A DNA stretch of 56,521 nucleotides, from contig JAJYLB010000024.1 of assembly GCA_021788095.1 (NCBI GenBank), forward strand, positions 1-56,521, read 5' to 3'. Shown piece after piece: positions 1-7,984 of this stretch. The notes under the pieces are model-generated. The model had not been told where the DNA came from, searched no databases, and was given only the letters and a program-made list of their open reading frames with translations. Each line of letters begins with the position of its first letter. Position 1 is the stretch's first letter. A program made the translations under genes and the position numbers. The DNA comes from Acidobacteriota bacterium (GTDB lineage Bacteria > Acidobacteriota > Terriglobia > Acidiferrales > UBA7541).

Positions 1-2
1 TT

Positions 3-31
3 GGGAATCCCGCCAACGGCGCGGGATTCCC
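3..31. terminator. Perfect hairpin, probable terminator
   Basis: An 11-bp perfect inverted repeat: arms GGGAATCCCGC (3-13) and GCGGGATTCCC (21-31) around a 7-nt loop. It is followed by only a short T-containing stretch (ACTTTCCC), so a strong intrinsic terminator is not certain. It probably ends a gene lying left of the window. Confidence 0.5.
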
Positions 32-59
32 ACTTTCCCACAGCCGCGGCGACGGCCGA

Positions 60-124
60 CCTTCGGTTACATTTCGAATGTCTCGACGACCACCCCTTCG
101 GTTACATTCTTAAATGTCTTGACA
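60..124 (+). promoter_or_regulatory. Tandem palindromes followed by a TTGACA hexamer
   Basis: Two near-identical units lie at 60-86 and 96-122. Each starts CCTTCGGTTACATT and contains a palindrome: ACATTTCGAATGT at 69-81 and ACATTCTTAAATGT at 104-117. The centres are about 35 bp apart. A TTGACA hexamer follows at 119-124, but no clear -10 box is visible at the right spacing. This looks like a double operator upstream of the CorC-like gene at 326. That is inferred from layout only. Confidence 0.35.
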
Positions 125-325
125 GGCGTCCAACGCGTGCGTTCAGAGCGTGAGATTGTCCAATCAGGAATGTCCGGTACCTCAGTGGGTGGGCGCTTGC
201 CGGTTGGTTCGCCGCCTATTCCCCTAGCGCGACCTTGGCCGGGGACCTTGGCCGGGATGCGCGCCAAGGGTACAATTTGTGACCGGGGGTTCCGGCCGCA
301 ATCCGGGCAGTGCCGGCCTCGCCCT

Positions 326-1681
326 ATGCTGGTCTTGAAACTCTTAGCTGTTCTCCTCCTGATAGCGCTCAACGCTTTTTTTTCGGCGACGGAATACTCC
401 CTCGTCGCCGTAAGATCGAGCCGGATTCGGCTGCTGGTGGACCAGGGCAACTCCCGCGCCCGGGTGGTGGCGGACCTACTCAGTCACCTCAGCCGGGTCA
501 TCTCCGGCGTCCAAGTCGGCGTCACATTGGTCAGTCTGGCGCTGGGCTTCATCGGCGAGCTGACTTTCGCGTCCTTTTTCTATCCGCTGTTTACGTGGCT
601 GCCGGGGCGGTGGGGCATAGTCACGGCGAACGTTGCCGCGCTGGTTCTGGCATTCCTGCTGCTGACTTTCCTGCAGATCGTTTTGGGGGAGCTGGTTCCG
701 AAGTCCATCGGACTGGCGCGGGCCGAGCGAGTCGCTTTGACGGTGGCTCGGCCATTCCGCTGGTTTCTGACGACGGGCGGCTGGGGGATAACGCTGCTCG
801 ACGGCCTGGCCCGGCGAATCGTTCGACTGCTGGGGCTCGGCCAGTCTTTGCCGCACGAGTTGGTGCGCACGGCAGAGGAGTTGCAGATTCTGATCCAGCA
901 GGCAGGGGAGCGGGGCATTCTGCCGGTACGCGAGGAGCGATTCATTCGCCGGGCGATGGAACTGAATCAGATCGACGTGCGGGCGGTGATGGTGGCGCGC
1001 CCGGACGTTCACGCGCTGCCCGTCGCGGCCTCGCTGGATGAGACGGTTCGCCTGTTCTCCGCCACGCAGCGTTCGCGCCTGCCGGTCTTTCAGGGCTCGC
1101 TGGACCACGTGCTGGGTTTCGTGCACGTCAAGGACCTCACGTGGGTGCTTGCCGACCGCGCTCGAGCGCTCGAGGCCGGGCGCATTCCCGTTCCGTTCGA
1201 TCTCCGCGGGCTGCTGCGCGAAGCGCTCATCGTCCCGGAATCGAAATCGGCGAGCGAATTGTTGTTCGAATTCCGCGCCACGCGCGCGGGCCTGGCGATG
1301 GTGGTGGACGAGTTCGGAAGCATCCAAGGGCTGGTCACGCTCGAGGACATCCTCGAGCAGCTTGTGGGCGAGATTCACGACGAGTTCGACGTCGAGCGGC
1401 GGCCGGTGCAGCTTGCCGATGGCGCGATGGTGTTCGATGGCGCCGCGAGCGTCCGCGATCTTGCCTCCCAATACAACATCGTGCTGCCCGAAGATGCCGC
1501 CTACGAAACGCTGGGCGGGTTCGTCCTCAGCCGGCTGGGCTTCCTGCCGCGCGGGGGCGAGACGTTCGACGCCAATGGCTACCGGTTCACCGTTCAGGAG
1601 ATGGACCGCCGACGCGTCTCGCGCGTGAAGGTCGCTCCCCTCCGCCAACTCCAGACTCTCGCGGCGAAGGCCGCGGAATGA
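326..1681 (+). CDS. CorC/HlyC-type hemolysin-like CBS membrane protein
   Basis: This 451-residue protein has the three-part build of the UPF0053/CorC (MgtE-unrelated) family, linked to Mg2+/Co2+ efflux. An N-terminal DUF21 membrane domain (residues about 1-190) has helices such as LLAVLLLIALNAFFSATEYS and contains the sequence GELVPKSIGL. A CBS pair follows (about 205-345; RAVMVARPDV near 215 and VVDEFGSIQGLVTLEDILEQ near 325). A C-terminal CorC_HlyC domain (about 365-445) closes it. Starting at ATG 326 puts the first membrane helix right at the N-terminus. A longer reading from 119 adds a proline-rich, unlikely extension. The stop overlaps the next gene's ATG (ATGA), suggesting cotranscription, though the functional link is unclear. 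Older annotations call this family 'hemolysin', but no haemolytic role is implied. Confidence 0.88.
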   Translation: MLVLKLLAVLLLIALNAFFSATEYSLVAVRSSRIRLLVDQGNSRARVVADLLSHLSRVISGVQVGVTLVSLALGFIGELTFASFFYPLFTWLPGRWGIVTANVAALVLAFLLLTFLQIVLGELVPKSIGLARAERVALTVARPFRWFLTTGGWGITLLDGLARRIVRLLGLGQSLPHELVRTAEELQILIQQAGERGILPVREERFIRRAMELNQIDVRAVMVARPDVHALPVAASLDETVRLFSATQRSRLPVFQGSLDHVLGFVHVKDLTWVLADRARALEAGRIPVPFDLRGLLREALIVPESKSASELLFEFRATRAGLAMVVDEFGSIQGLVTLEDILEQLVGEIHDEFDVERRPVQLADGAMVFDGAASVRDLASQYNIVLPEDAAYETLGGFVLSRLGFLPRGGETFDANGYRFTVQEMDRRRVSRVKVAPLRQLQTLAAKAAE

Positions 1682-2685
1682 CCCGCTTTCGCTCGCTGCT
1701 GCGATCCCGAAGCTTCGGGACGGCGCGGCAGGCCCGCGACGGTGGGCAGGACCGGCGTGGCGGGCTGACCCGACGGCTCCTCGGCCGGGTGCTCTGGGCC
1801 CTGCCGGCGCTCTGGCTGATCGTCACTATGGTGTTTCTGCTGATTCACATCGTGCCGGGCGATCCGGTGGTGGAGATGCTGGGGGAGGGGGCGCGCGCCG
1901 GCGACATCCGGCAATTGCGCCACGCGCTGGGACTCGACCTGCCGCTGCGCGTTCAGTACGGGAGGTACCTGGGCGGCGTGGTTCGCGGGGACTGGGGCGC
2001 ATCGCTGCGCTATCACCAGCCGGTGCTCAGGCTCGTTCTGGGGCGCTATCCCGCGACGCTGGAACTGGCCGTGGCGGCGCTGGCGGTATGTCTTCTGCTG
2101 GCGATTCCGGCGGGCGTGGCCGCGGCGGCGCGGCAAAACCGGCCGGCGGACCGCGCGATTGCCGTCGTCTCGCTGCTTGGGCTCTCGGTGCCCAATTTCG
2201 CCTTGGGCCCGTTGCTCATCCTCGTTTTCTCGGTGGAAATCGGCTGGCTGCCGGTCTCGGGCCGAGGCGGATGGGCGCATCTGATCCTGCCGGCGATTAC
2301 GCTGGGCGCCGCGCTCGCCGCCATCCTCACGCGGATGGTGCGCGCCGCTGTAGCCGAGGAGCTTTCCGCCGATTACGTGCGAACCGCGCGCGCGAAGGGC
2401 TTATCCGAACGCCAAGTTCTGCTGCGGCACGCCCTTCCCAACGCTCTTTTCCCCATCGTGACCGTGATCGGGTTGCAATTCGGAACGTTGCTCGCGGGCG
2501 CTATCGTCACCGAAATGATTTTCTCCTGGCCGGGGATCGGGCGACTGGCGGTGGATGCCATCGAAGCGCGGGATTATCCGCTGCTGCAGGGCTGCATCCT
2601 GGCCATCGCGATCTCCTACGTTCTGGTGAATTTGTTGACCGATATTCTCTATTCGCTCCTCGATCCCCGAGTGAGGTTTTCATGA
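1678..2685 (+). CDS. Oligopeptide/dipeptide-type ABC transporter permease, DppB/OppB family
   Basis: A 335-residue inner-membrane permease, one half of a heterodimeric pore for peptide- or nickel-type ABC import. After a basic N-terminus come a first helix (about 38-55), the family phrase IVPGDPVVEMLGEGA, and the EAA cytoplasmic loop (EELSADYVRTARAKGLSERQ). The end is typical (LVNLLTDILYSLLDPRVRFS). The start overlaps the upstream stop by 4 bp, and its own stop overlaps the next permease by 4 bp. No binding protein or ATPase gene lies nearby, so the operon is incomplete here. Residues about 10-15 are coded by a 16-bp palindrome (1705-1720), part of a repeat described separately. Confidence 0.93.
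   Translation: MTRFRSLLRSRSFGTARQARDGGQDRRGGLTRRLLGRVLWALPALWLIVTMVFLLIHIVPGDPVVEMLGEGARAGDIRQLRHALGLDLPLRVQYGRYLGGVVRGDWGASLRYHQPVLRLVLGRYPATLELAVAALAVCLLLAIPAGVAAAARQNRPADRAIAVVSLLGLSVPNFALGPLLILVFSVEIGWLPVSGRGGWAHLILPAITLGAALAAILTRMVRAAVAEELSADYVRTARAKGLSERQVLLRHALPNALFPIVTVIGLQFGTLLAGAIVTEMIFSWPGIGRLAVDAIEARDYPLLQGCILAIAISYVLVNLLTDILYSLLDPRVRFS
1705..1720. repeat. Intragenic palindrome TCCCGAA-type (copy 1)
   Basis: A perfect 16-bp palindrome, TCCCGAAGCTTCGGGA, in the N-terminal cytoplasmic segment of the dppB-like gene. Related palindromes occur inside the genes at 4599 and 41220, all read in frame without stops. Confidence 0.6.
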
Positions 2686-3542
2686 CGCCCTTGCGCCAGT
2701 TCCTGGCGCACAGCCGGCTTGGCCGCGTGGGTTTGGGGCTGAGCGTGCTTCTGATTCTCGTGGCGCTCGGGGGGCCCCGGCTCGCTCCTTACGATCCCGC
2801 GGCGCAGAATCTCGCCCAGCGGCTCGAGCCGCCCAGCCGCACCCACTGGTTTGGCACAGACGATCTCGGCCGAGACGTCTTTTCGCGGGTGATTTATGGC
2901 GGCCGGGTTTCGGTGACGGTGGGCGTGACCGTTGTGGTGGGCGCGGGGGTAGCGGGCTTGGCCATCGGAGCGGTGGCGGGGTTTCTCGGCGGCTGGATCG
3001 ATCTCCTGATCAACGTCATCCTGATCAACGCCTTTCTGGCGTTCCCGGGCATTCTGCTCGCCATCGCTTTCGCCGCCTTTCTCGGTCCGGGAATCGGGAA
3101 CGTGATTATCGCGCTGGTGGTGACGGGCTGGGCGGGCTACGCGCGGTTGGCGCGGGCGCAAGCGCTCAAGGTCAAGGAACTGGACTACGTTGCTGCCGCC
3201 CGCACGCTCGGCGCGCCTGGGTGGCGGATACTGCGCCGGCACGTGCTGCCGAACATTCTCCCGCCCGTGCTCGTGCAGGCGATGATCGGATTGGCGGGAG
3301 CGATCCTGGCGGAATCGACGCTGAGTTTCCTCGGCCTGGGCGTGCTGGCGCCGGCGGCGAGTTGGGGCGCGATGCTCAACGACGCCCGCAATCATCTTTT
3401 CGACGCGCCCTACCTCGTCGTGTTTCCCGCGCTAGGGCTGATCTGGGCGGTAATGGCTTTCAACCTGCTCGGCGACGCGCTGCGCGATTGGCTCGATCCC
3501 CGCACGCGCTCCGCGCTGATCGCCGCCGATTTGGCGCGCTGA
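2682..3542 (+). CDS. Oligopeptide/dipeptide-type ABC transporter permease, DppC/OppC family
   Basis: A 286-residue partner of the preceding permease. It shows the DppC hallmarks: the short N-terminal helix, LAPYDPAAQNLAQRLEPPS, then HWFGTDDLGRDVFSRVIYGG before the transport domain, and the EAA loop (VKELDYVAAARTLGAPGWRI). ATG 2682 overlaps the upstream stop by 4 bp, so the two are translationally coupled. The last 72 bp, including the stop, are duplicated at 4114-4185 beyond hicBA, indicating an insertion or duplication at this gene's 3' end. The substrate cannot be told from sequence. Confidence 0.93.
   Translation: MTPLRQFLAHSRLGRVGLGLSVLLILVALGGPRLAPYDPAAQNLAQRLEPPSRTHWFGTDDLGRDVFSRVIYGGRVSVTVGVTVVVGAGVAGLAIGAVAGFLGGWIDLLINVILINAFLAFPGILLAIAFAAFLGPGIGNVIIALVVTGWAGYARLARAQALKVKELDYVAAARTLGAPGWRILRRHVLPNILPPVLVQAMIGLAGAILAESTLSFLGLGVLAPAASWGAMLNDARNHLFDAPYLVVFPALGLIWAVMAFNLLGDALRDWLDPRTRSALIAADLAR
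3471..3542 (+). repeat. Direct repeat, left copy (3' end of permease gene)
   Basis: 72 bp ending exactly with the permease stop codon. It matches 4114-4185 at 71 of 72 positions; the one difference is ATCCCC versus ATCGCC. The two copies frame the hicBA module. Confidence 0.9.
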
Positions 3543-3567
3543 GAATCCGATCCCAGAATCCGATCCC
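3542..3567. repeat. Tandem 13-bp repeat
   Basis: AGAATCCGATCCC occurs twice head to tail (3542-3554 and 3555-3567) directly after the permease stop, in the short leader of hicB. It could be a scar or an operator. Confidence 0.6.
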
Positions 3568-3606
3568 TCTTGCCAACTCGATCCCGGCCACCCTAGACTG
3601 GCTGCC

Positions 3607-3813
3607 ATGGATGAGATCGTTTTCGAGGTCACACAAGAGGGTGACGGCGGGTATGTGGCGGAGTGCCTGACCGAAAGCATTTTCACGCAGGCTGACGATT
3701 GGGATGCGCTGCGCCGCAACGTGAAGGAAGCGGCGGCGGCCTACTATTTCGACCACCCCAGGAAACCCGCCCGGATCCGCCTCCACCTGGTCCGCGACGA
3801 GGTGCTAGCCTAG
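3607..3813 (+). CDS. hicB: HicB-family antitoxin (short form)
   Basis: A 68-residue protein with the partial RNase-H-like HicB fold: EIVFEVTQEGDGGYVAEC, then a helix containing ALRRNVKEAAAAYYF, then a basic strand. It should bind and neutralise the HicA toxin encoded 2 bp downstream. It is the short type without a C-terminal DNA-binding domain, so autoregulation may be weak or need a partner. The antitoxin-first order is the reverse of classic hicAB but is common for short HicB proteins. The pair is framed by 72-bp direct repeats. Confidence 0.82.
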   Translation: MDEIVFEVTQEGDGGYVAECLTESIFTQADDWDALRRNVKEAAAAYYFDHPRKPARIRLHLVRDEVLA

Positions 3814-3815
3814 CG

Positions 3816-4058
3816 GTGAAAGTGCCCCGCGACTTGAGCGGGAACGACGTGATAGGCGCGCTTTGCCGCGACTGGGGTTACCGCGTAGTTCACCAAGAGG
3901 GCAGCCACGTGCTCCTGGAGACCACCGAGCCCTCCCGCCAACGGGTGGTTGTGCCGGCTCATCAACGACTGCGGGTGGGCACCCTAAGCGCCATTCTCCG
4001 CCAAGTGGCGCGTCACAAGGACGTGCGGCGCGAAGACATTTTTAGGTCTCTGCGGTAG
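3816..4058 (+). CDS. hicA: HicA-family mRNA interferase toxin
   Basis: An 80-residue YcfA/HicA double-stranded-RNA-binding-fold toxin, expected to cleave mRNA. The key signature is visible: DVIGALCRDWGYRVVHQEGSH, with the catalytic histidine in GSH, then the strand RVVVPAHQRLRVGTLSAILRQ. GTG 3816 is chosen because it sits 2 bp after the hicB stop and gives the normal family length. The same frame is open further upstream, but that part is only antisense-like hicB reading. Confidence 0.82.
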   Translation: MKVPRDLSGNDVIGALCRDWGYRVVHQEGSHVLLETTEPSRQRVVVPAHQRLRVGTLSAILRQVARHKDVRREDIFRSLR

Positions 4059-4113
4059 GCCTTCGCTCCCTTGCGGACAGCGTGCCTGAATGAATACGCC
4101 TTGGAGCCGTTGT

Positions 4114-4185
4114 GGCGACGCGCTGCGCGATTGGCTCGATCGCCGCACGCGCTCCGCGCTGATCGCCGCCGATTTGGCGCGCTGA
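4114..4185 (+). repeat. Direct repeat, right copy (orphan 3' end of permease gene)
   Basis: A stand-alone copy of the last 72 bp of the dppC-like gene with its stop codon at 4183-4185. It has no gene in front of it and differs from the left copy at one base. The similarity begins and ends sharply. Confidence 0.9.
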
Positions 4186-4228
4186 AGACCTGATCGTGAT
4201 TTCTGAGCGGGCTTCGGGCCACTTCCAA

Positions 4229-4295
4229 GTAGCACGGGCTTCAGCCTGCGTTCCCTGCACCCTGAAAACAAAGGCCAAAGGCTGAAGTCTGCTAC
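4229..4295. repeat. Imperfect inverted repeat, REP-like
   Basis: Arms GTAGCACGGGCTTCAGCCT (4229-4247) and AGGCTGAAGTCTGCTAC (4279-4295) can pair with a small bulge. The GGCTGAAG core is also found in the palindromes at 31541-31594 and 26648-26667. The stretch 4059-4598 carries no gene. It holds the duplicated permease end, this element and the purine-rich repeat. Confidence 0.6.
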
Positions 4296-4326
4296 CGGGG
4301 CCGAAGCGGCACTGTGCGGAGAGAGG

Positions 4327-4480
4327 GGTGACAGGTTACAGGCCACAGGGGACAGCAAGGGAAAGACCGGGAAAGGCCGCGCAGGTTACAGGGGACAGGT
4401 TACAGCGGGCCGAAGGACGGGCCGAAAGGCGTCAACACGGAGGGCACAGAGGCGAAAGAGGTAGAAAAGCTAAAGAACAC
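4327..4480 (+). repeat. Purine-rich dispersed repeat with GGTTACA/GGGGACA heptamers (copy 1)
   Basis: The left part is built from 7-bp units (GGTTACA, GGCCACA, GGGGACA). The right part reads GGGCCGAAGGACGGGCCGAA and then CAACACGGAGGGCACAGAGG. The same composite unit recurs at 18057-18240, and its halves at 10498, 11550 and 15400. All copies are in the same orientation and lie in or next to intergenic DNA. Confidence 0.75.
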
Positions 4481-4598
4481 ACGACGGAAGGAAAGCGGCT
4501 GGGAAAGAGGCTGGGATTGACGGGAGCGGCGGGCGGGGGTAAGTTAGCCGCCGATTCGAAGGCCAGGAACCGGTGTTCCACGTGGGAGGGGTGAGCCG

Positions 4599-7568
4599 AT
4601 GAGATTCGCGCGAATCTTGGCAACTACGGGAGTCGTTCTGCTGCTGGGCTTGGCTGGTTGGGCGGGGCGGGGCAAGATGCGGCGTGCGGGCAGCGGCGCC
4701 GAAGGCAGCGCAAAATTGAGATTTGAGATTGTAACGACAAGTCACGAAAGGGGTGAGAGTCGCGGCACGGGGCCTGCACGGCCGGGGCGCAAAACTGCGC
4801 GGGCAGTCCCGAATCTCGAACGTTCGGGACAGGAGCCCGCGCCACCTGCGTCCGGCGGGGACGGGTTGTTTACCGAGAAGCTGCTGCGCGCGTTCGTGTT
4901 TCGGAACGTTGGGGCGTTTCGGATGCAAGCGCGGGCATCGGCCGTCGCGGCTCCGGTACAAAATCACCTCAACACGTTCTACCTGGCGACGTGGACGGGG
5001 GGAGTGTTCAAGACGACGAATGGCGGAACTACTTTCACTCCGGTATTCGATGGCCAAGACAAGCTGACGATCGGCGCCATCGCGGTGGCACCGTCGAACG
5101 CCGCCATCGTTTGGGTGGGCACGGGAGACGCGCGGGGAGCGCGCAGCTCGTTTGCGGGCGACGGCGTGTACAAATCGGTGGATGCGGGAGCGACGTGGAC
5201 GAACATGGGCCTGCGGGATACCGAGCACATTTCGCGGATCGTCATCGATCCCGCGAATCCCGACATCGTCTACGTGGGCGCGATGGGGCATCTGTACTCG
5301 GCGAACGCGGAGCGCGGAGTTTTCAAGACAACGGACGGCGGGAAGAGCTGGAAGCGCGTCTTCTTTCTGAACGACAAGGTGGGCGTCATCGATCTGGTGA
5401 TAAACCCCAAGAACCCCGAGGTAGTGTATGCAGCCACCTACGACATGCGGAGAACGGCGTCAATGTTTCGGAATGCGGGCCCGGACAGCGGCATCTTCAA
5501 AACCGAGAATGCCGGCGCCTCGTGGACCAAACTCGCCGGCGGGCTGCCCACCGGCCTCATCGGCAAGATCGGTTTGGATATCTACCCGCAGAATCCCGAC
5601 ATCCTGTACGCCGCGATCAATAACGACAATCCCGGCGCGCCCACCGGCCCGCCAGCCGGTTGCACGGGCGGGCAGCGAGCGGGGCTCCGTGGCGGCCAGC
5701 TCTATCGGACCGAGGATGGCGGGCGCGTTTGGACGAAGAGGAACGCGGCGAACGTCGATCTCAGTCCGAAAGGGAGCGGGTACATCGGCTCGGGAGACGA
5801 AGATTGCGATGGGTTCACCCAGGTACGGGTCGATCCCAGCAACGCTCGGCACGTCTTCATGGTGAGCAACGCGTTTTGGGCTTCCGAGGATGGCGGGAAG
5901 ACTTGGCATGGGGGCGGTGGTGGCGGCTCGCCGGGGCTATTCCCCGGGGTTTTCGGCGACGTGCGAACTTTATGGATCGATCCCGAGGACCCCAGCCGGA
6001 TGATCGGCGGCGACGACGGTGGATTCGATATTTCCTACGACGGCGGGAAGACCAGCCGGCACATCGCTTACTTGCCGGTTGGCGAGCCGTATTCGATCGG
6101 CTACGACGTGGATGATCCCTACAACATTTACATGTGCATGCAAGATCACGAGACGTGGAAAGGTCCCTCGATCGGGCCGCGAGGCTACACCAGCCTGCTC
6201 GACTGGGTGGCCATCAGCAGCGGAGACGGCATGCACATCAAGGTGGATCCGAACGACAGCCGCTGGGCCTACGCTACGAACGAATGGGGAAGCATTTTCC
6301 GGATCGATCAGAAGCTCGGCTATCGGGCGAATATTCGACCGGTGCGGCCGGGAGGCGGGCCGCCCTATCGGGCCAATTGGGGCACGCCAGTAGCGATGTC
6401 GCCGCACGACAGCCGCGTCATCTACACGGGTGGCGAGGTGCTGCTCAAATCGGTGGACCGCGGCGACCACTGGACCGAAATCAGTCCCGACCTCACCACG
6501 AATAGCTGCGGGCCGCTCGCGCCGGCGGGAACGGCCGGTGTGCAGCAGCCGCGGTTCTGGTGCGCCCTCTCGACGATTTCCGAATCACCGGTGACAGCCG
6601 GAGTGATTTGGGTCGGCACGAGCGACGGGAAGGTGCAGGTGACGCGGGATGGGGGCAAGACGTGGACCGACGCGACGGGGGCGATCGTCAAGGCCGGAGG
6701 ACCACAAGGGACATACGTGAGCACGGTGTTTGCGTCGAATGACGCCGCCGGCCGCGCGTACGTTTCGAAGGATGGGAACAAGGAGGACGACTTCCACCCG
6801 TACCTCTACATGACAGACGATTTCGGCGCGACTTGGAAATCCACAGCCAGTGACCTTCCGAGCGGCCCCATTCACGTGGTTTGGGAAGACGCTCGGAATC
6901 CCGATCTGCTCTTCGTAGGGAGCGGAAGCGGACTGTACGTTTCGCTCGATCGCGGGGGGAATTGGCTGAGGATGAACAACAACATGCCCAACGTGCCCGT
7001 GATGGATTTGGCGGTGCAGCCGCGGGCGCACGACCTCATTGTCGCCGGGTTCGGCCGAGGCGTGTTCGTAACGAATATTGGGGCTTTGGAAGAGCTGAAT
7101 GACGCCGTGCTCGCCAAGGATGCCTATCTCTTCCCGATCCCGCCAACGCCCGAACGAGTGACTTGGGCCTTCGGGGCAAACGACTGGCTCTTCGCGCAGG
7201 GGTATCTGGTGACTCCGGACCCGGCGAACGGCATGGCGATTCAGTACTATCTGAGGCGCGCGCAAAGCGGCGGCGCCAAGATCACCGTCACGGATTCGAG
7301 TGGCAAGGTGATGGCGCTACTCGATGGGGCAACGGCGGCGGGGATCAACACCGTCGTTTGGAACATGCTGGCTCCGAGGCCACCAGGGCCGAGGCGTTTC
7401 GTCGGCGGGGCGAGACGCGCTGCCGGATACGCGCCAAACCTGTGGGCGCCGCTGGGGGAATACGTAGTGACTTTGGAGGTTGGAGGGCAGAAGCTCACCC
7501 AGCGCGCGCAGATTCCGAAGACGCAGAGTTGGTCGGTGGGAACGTCCTTCCCGCAAACGATACGGTAG
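4599..7568 (+). CDS. Secreted BNR/Asp-box repeat (sortilin Vps10-like beta-propeller) protein
   Basis: A 989-residue exported protein. An N-terminal hydrophobic segment (residues about 6-22) is followed by a low-complexity linker and then a long propeller region. At least ten Asp-box-like motifs are visible, for example KTTNGGTTF, KSVDAGATW, KTTDGGKSW, RTEDGGRVW, ASEDGGKTW, KSVDRGDHW and VTRDGGKTW. This is the acidobacterial-type 'glycosyl hydrolase BNR' or Vps10 family, whose substrate is usually unknown. No catalytic glycosidase signature was recognised. The C-terminal 120 residues resemble a beta-sandwich (ITVTDSSGKVMALLDG). ATG 4599 follows a GGGAGGGG ribosome site. Residues about 67-82 are encoded by a 46-bp palindromic element (4797-4842). 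Confidence 0.85.
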   Translation: MRFARILATTGVVLLLGLAGWAGRGKMRRAGSGAEGSAKLRFEIVTTSHERGESRGTGPARPGRKTARAVPNLERSGQEPAPPASGGDGLFTEKLLRAFVFRNVGAFRMQARASAVAAPVQNHLNTFYLATWTGGVFKTTNGGTTFTPVFDGQDKLTIGAIAVAPSNAAIVWVGTGDARGARSSFAGDGVYKSVDAGATWTNMGLRDTEHISRIVIDPANPDIVYVGAMGHLYSANAERGVFKTTDGGKSWKRVFFLNDKVGVIDLVINPKNPEVVYAATYDMRRTASMFRNAGPDSGIFKTENAGASWTKLAGGLPTGLIGKIGLDIYPQNPDILYAAINNDNPGAPTGPPAGCTGGQRAGLRGGQLYRTEDGGRVWTKRNAANVDLSPKGSGYIGSGDEDCDGFTQVRVDPSNARHVFMVSNAFWASEDGGKTWHGGGGGGSPGLFPGVFGDVRTLWIDPEDPSRMIGGDDGGFDISYDGGKTSRHIAYLPVGEPYSIGYDVDDPYNIYMCMQDHETWKGPSIGPRGYTSLLDWVAISSGDGMHIKVDPNDSRWAYATNEWGSIFRIDQKLGYRANIRPVRPGGGPPYRANWGTPVAMSPHDSRVIYTGGEVLLKSVDRGDHWTEISPDLTTNSCGPLAPAGTAGVQQPRFWCALSTISESPVTAGVIWVGTSDGKVQVTRDGGKTWTDATGAIVKAGGPQGTYVSTVFASNDAAGRAYVSKDGNKEDDFHPYLYMTDDFGATWKSTASDLPSGPIHVVWEDARNPDLLFVGSGSGLYVSLDRGGNWLRMNNNMPNVPVMDLAVQPRAHDLIVAGFGRGVFVTNIGALEELNDAVLAKDAYLFPIPPTPERVTWAFGANDWLFAQGYLVTPDPANGMAIQYYLRRAQSGGAKITVTDSSGKVMALLDGATAAGINTVVWNMLAPRPPGPRRFVGGARRAAGYAPNLWAPLGEYVVTLEVGGQKLTQRAQIPKTQSWSVGTSFPQTIR
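4797..4842. repeat. Intragenic palindromic element (copy 2)
   Basis: Nested inverted repeat: outer arms GCGCGGGC (4797-4804) and GCCCGCGC (4835-4842), inner arms GTCCCGAA (4806-4813) and TTCGGGAC (4823-4830), plus the core CGAACGTTCG (4817-4826). It lies in frame in the linker region of the BNR protein. Confidence 0.65.
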
Positions 7569-7587
7569 CCGGGAGGCGCGCGGCGAC

Positions 7588-7913
7588 TCAGCCCTGATCG
7601 GCACGGCCGCCGGCGAATGTCTCCGGCCAGGCGCGAAGGGCCGTTCGAATCGCAGCCGCCCAGAACTGGCGGTCGAAAGTGGCCAGAACTACGTCCTGAC
7701 CAAGCGCATCTTGCCAGCTGAGAGCTGCAGGCGGTTGGACGGCATCGTACCCGCGGAGTCCCTGATCCCAGGCCAGTGCTTGCGCACGAGCGCCTCGGTG
7801 ACCAGAATCCTGACAAGGTCTGGCCACTGCCGCGAGAAGCTGCGCAGGGCCCGGCACCGGGTAGGAAGGTCCAGCCCATTGAACCGCACCGTTCGCGTCG
7901 AACTTCTCCGCAT
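7588..7913 (-). pseudogene. Degraded VapC-like PIN-domain toxin
   Basis: Read on the minus strand, two adjacent frames together give the C-terminal half of a VapC-type ribonuclease. One frame carries RQWPDLVRILVTEALVR. The other, from about 7781 downward, carries QALAWDQGLRGYDAVQ and then DVVLATFDRQFW, the usual PIN C-terminal motifs. A frameshift near 7781-7786 separates them. The N-terminal half with the first catalytic aspartate is not recognisable, and no antitoxin gene lies upstream. The restriction-modification gene starts instead at 7985. The copy is therefore broken, and was possibly truncated when that gene arrived. Homology is judged by motif pattern only. Confidence 0.7.
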
Positions 7914-7984
7914 GGCCGTTGCGTACTCAGGGATGGTGTACTACGATCTCCCTGGAGCCCTGTGCAAGAGTAGGGAGCAGCATC

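Noticed and set aside
67..450. Minus-strand frame with a CPDCG motif overlapping the CorC-like gene start
   Set aside because: It overlaps the clear membrane-protein gene, has no ribosome site and no repeat of the cysteine pair. The palindromic repeats lie in its 3' part. Treated as a shadow.
476..1648. Long minus-strand frame (390 codons) across the CorC-like gene
   Set aside because: It is antisense to a gene with complete domains. Its composition (rich in Arg, Gln, His) is typical of GC-rich shadow frames.
4327..4480. Regular short repeats considered as a CRISPR array
   Set aside because: The units are 7 bp, without uniform 25-40-bp repeats and unique spacers, and no cas genes are present.
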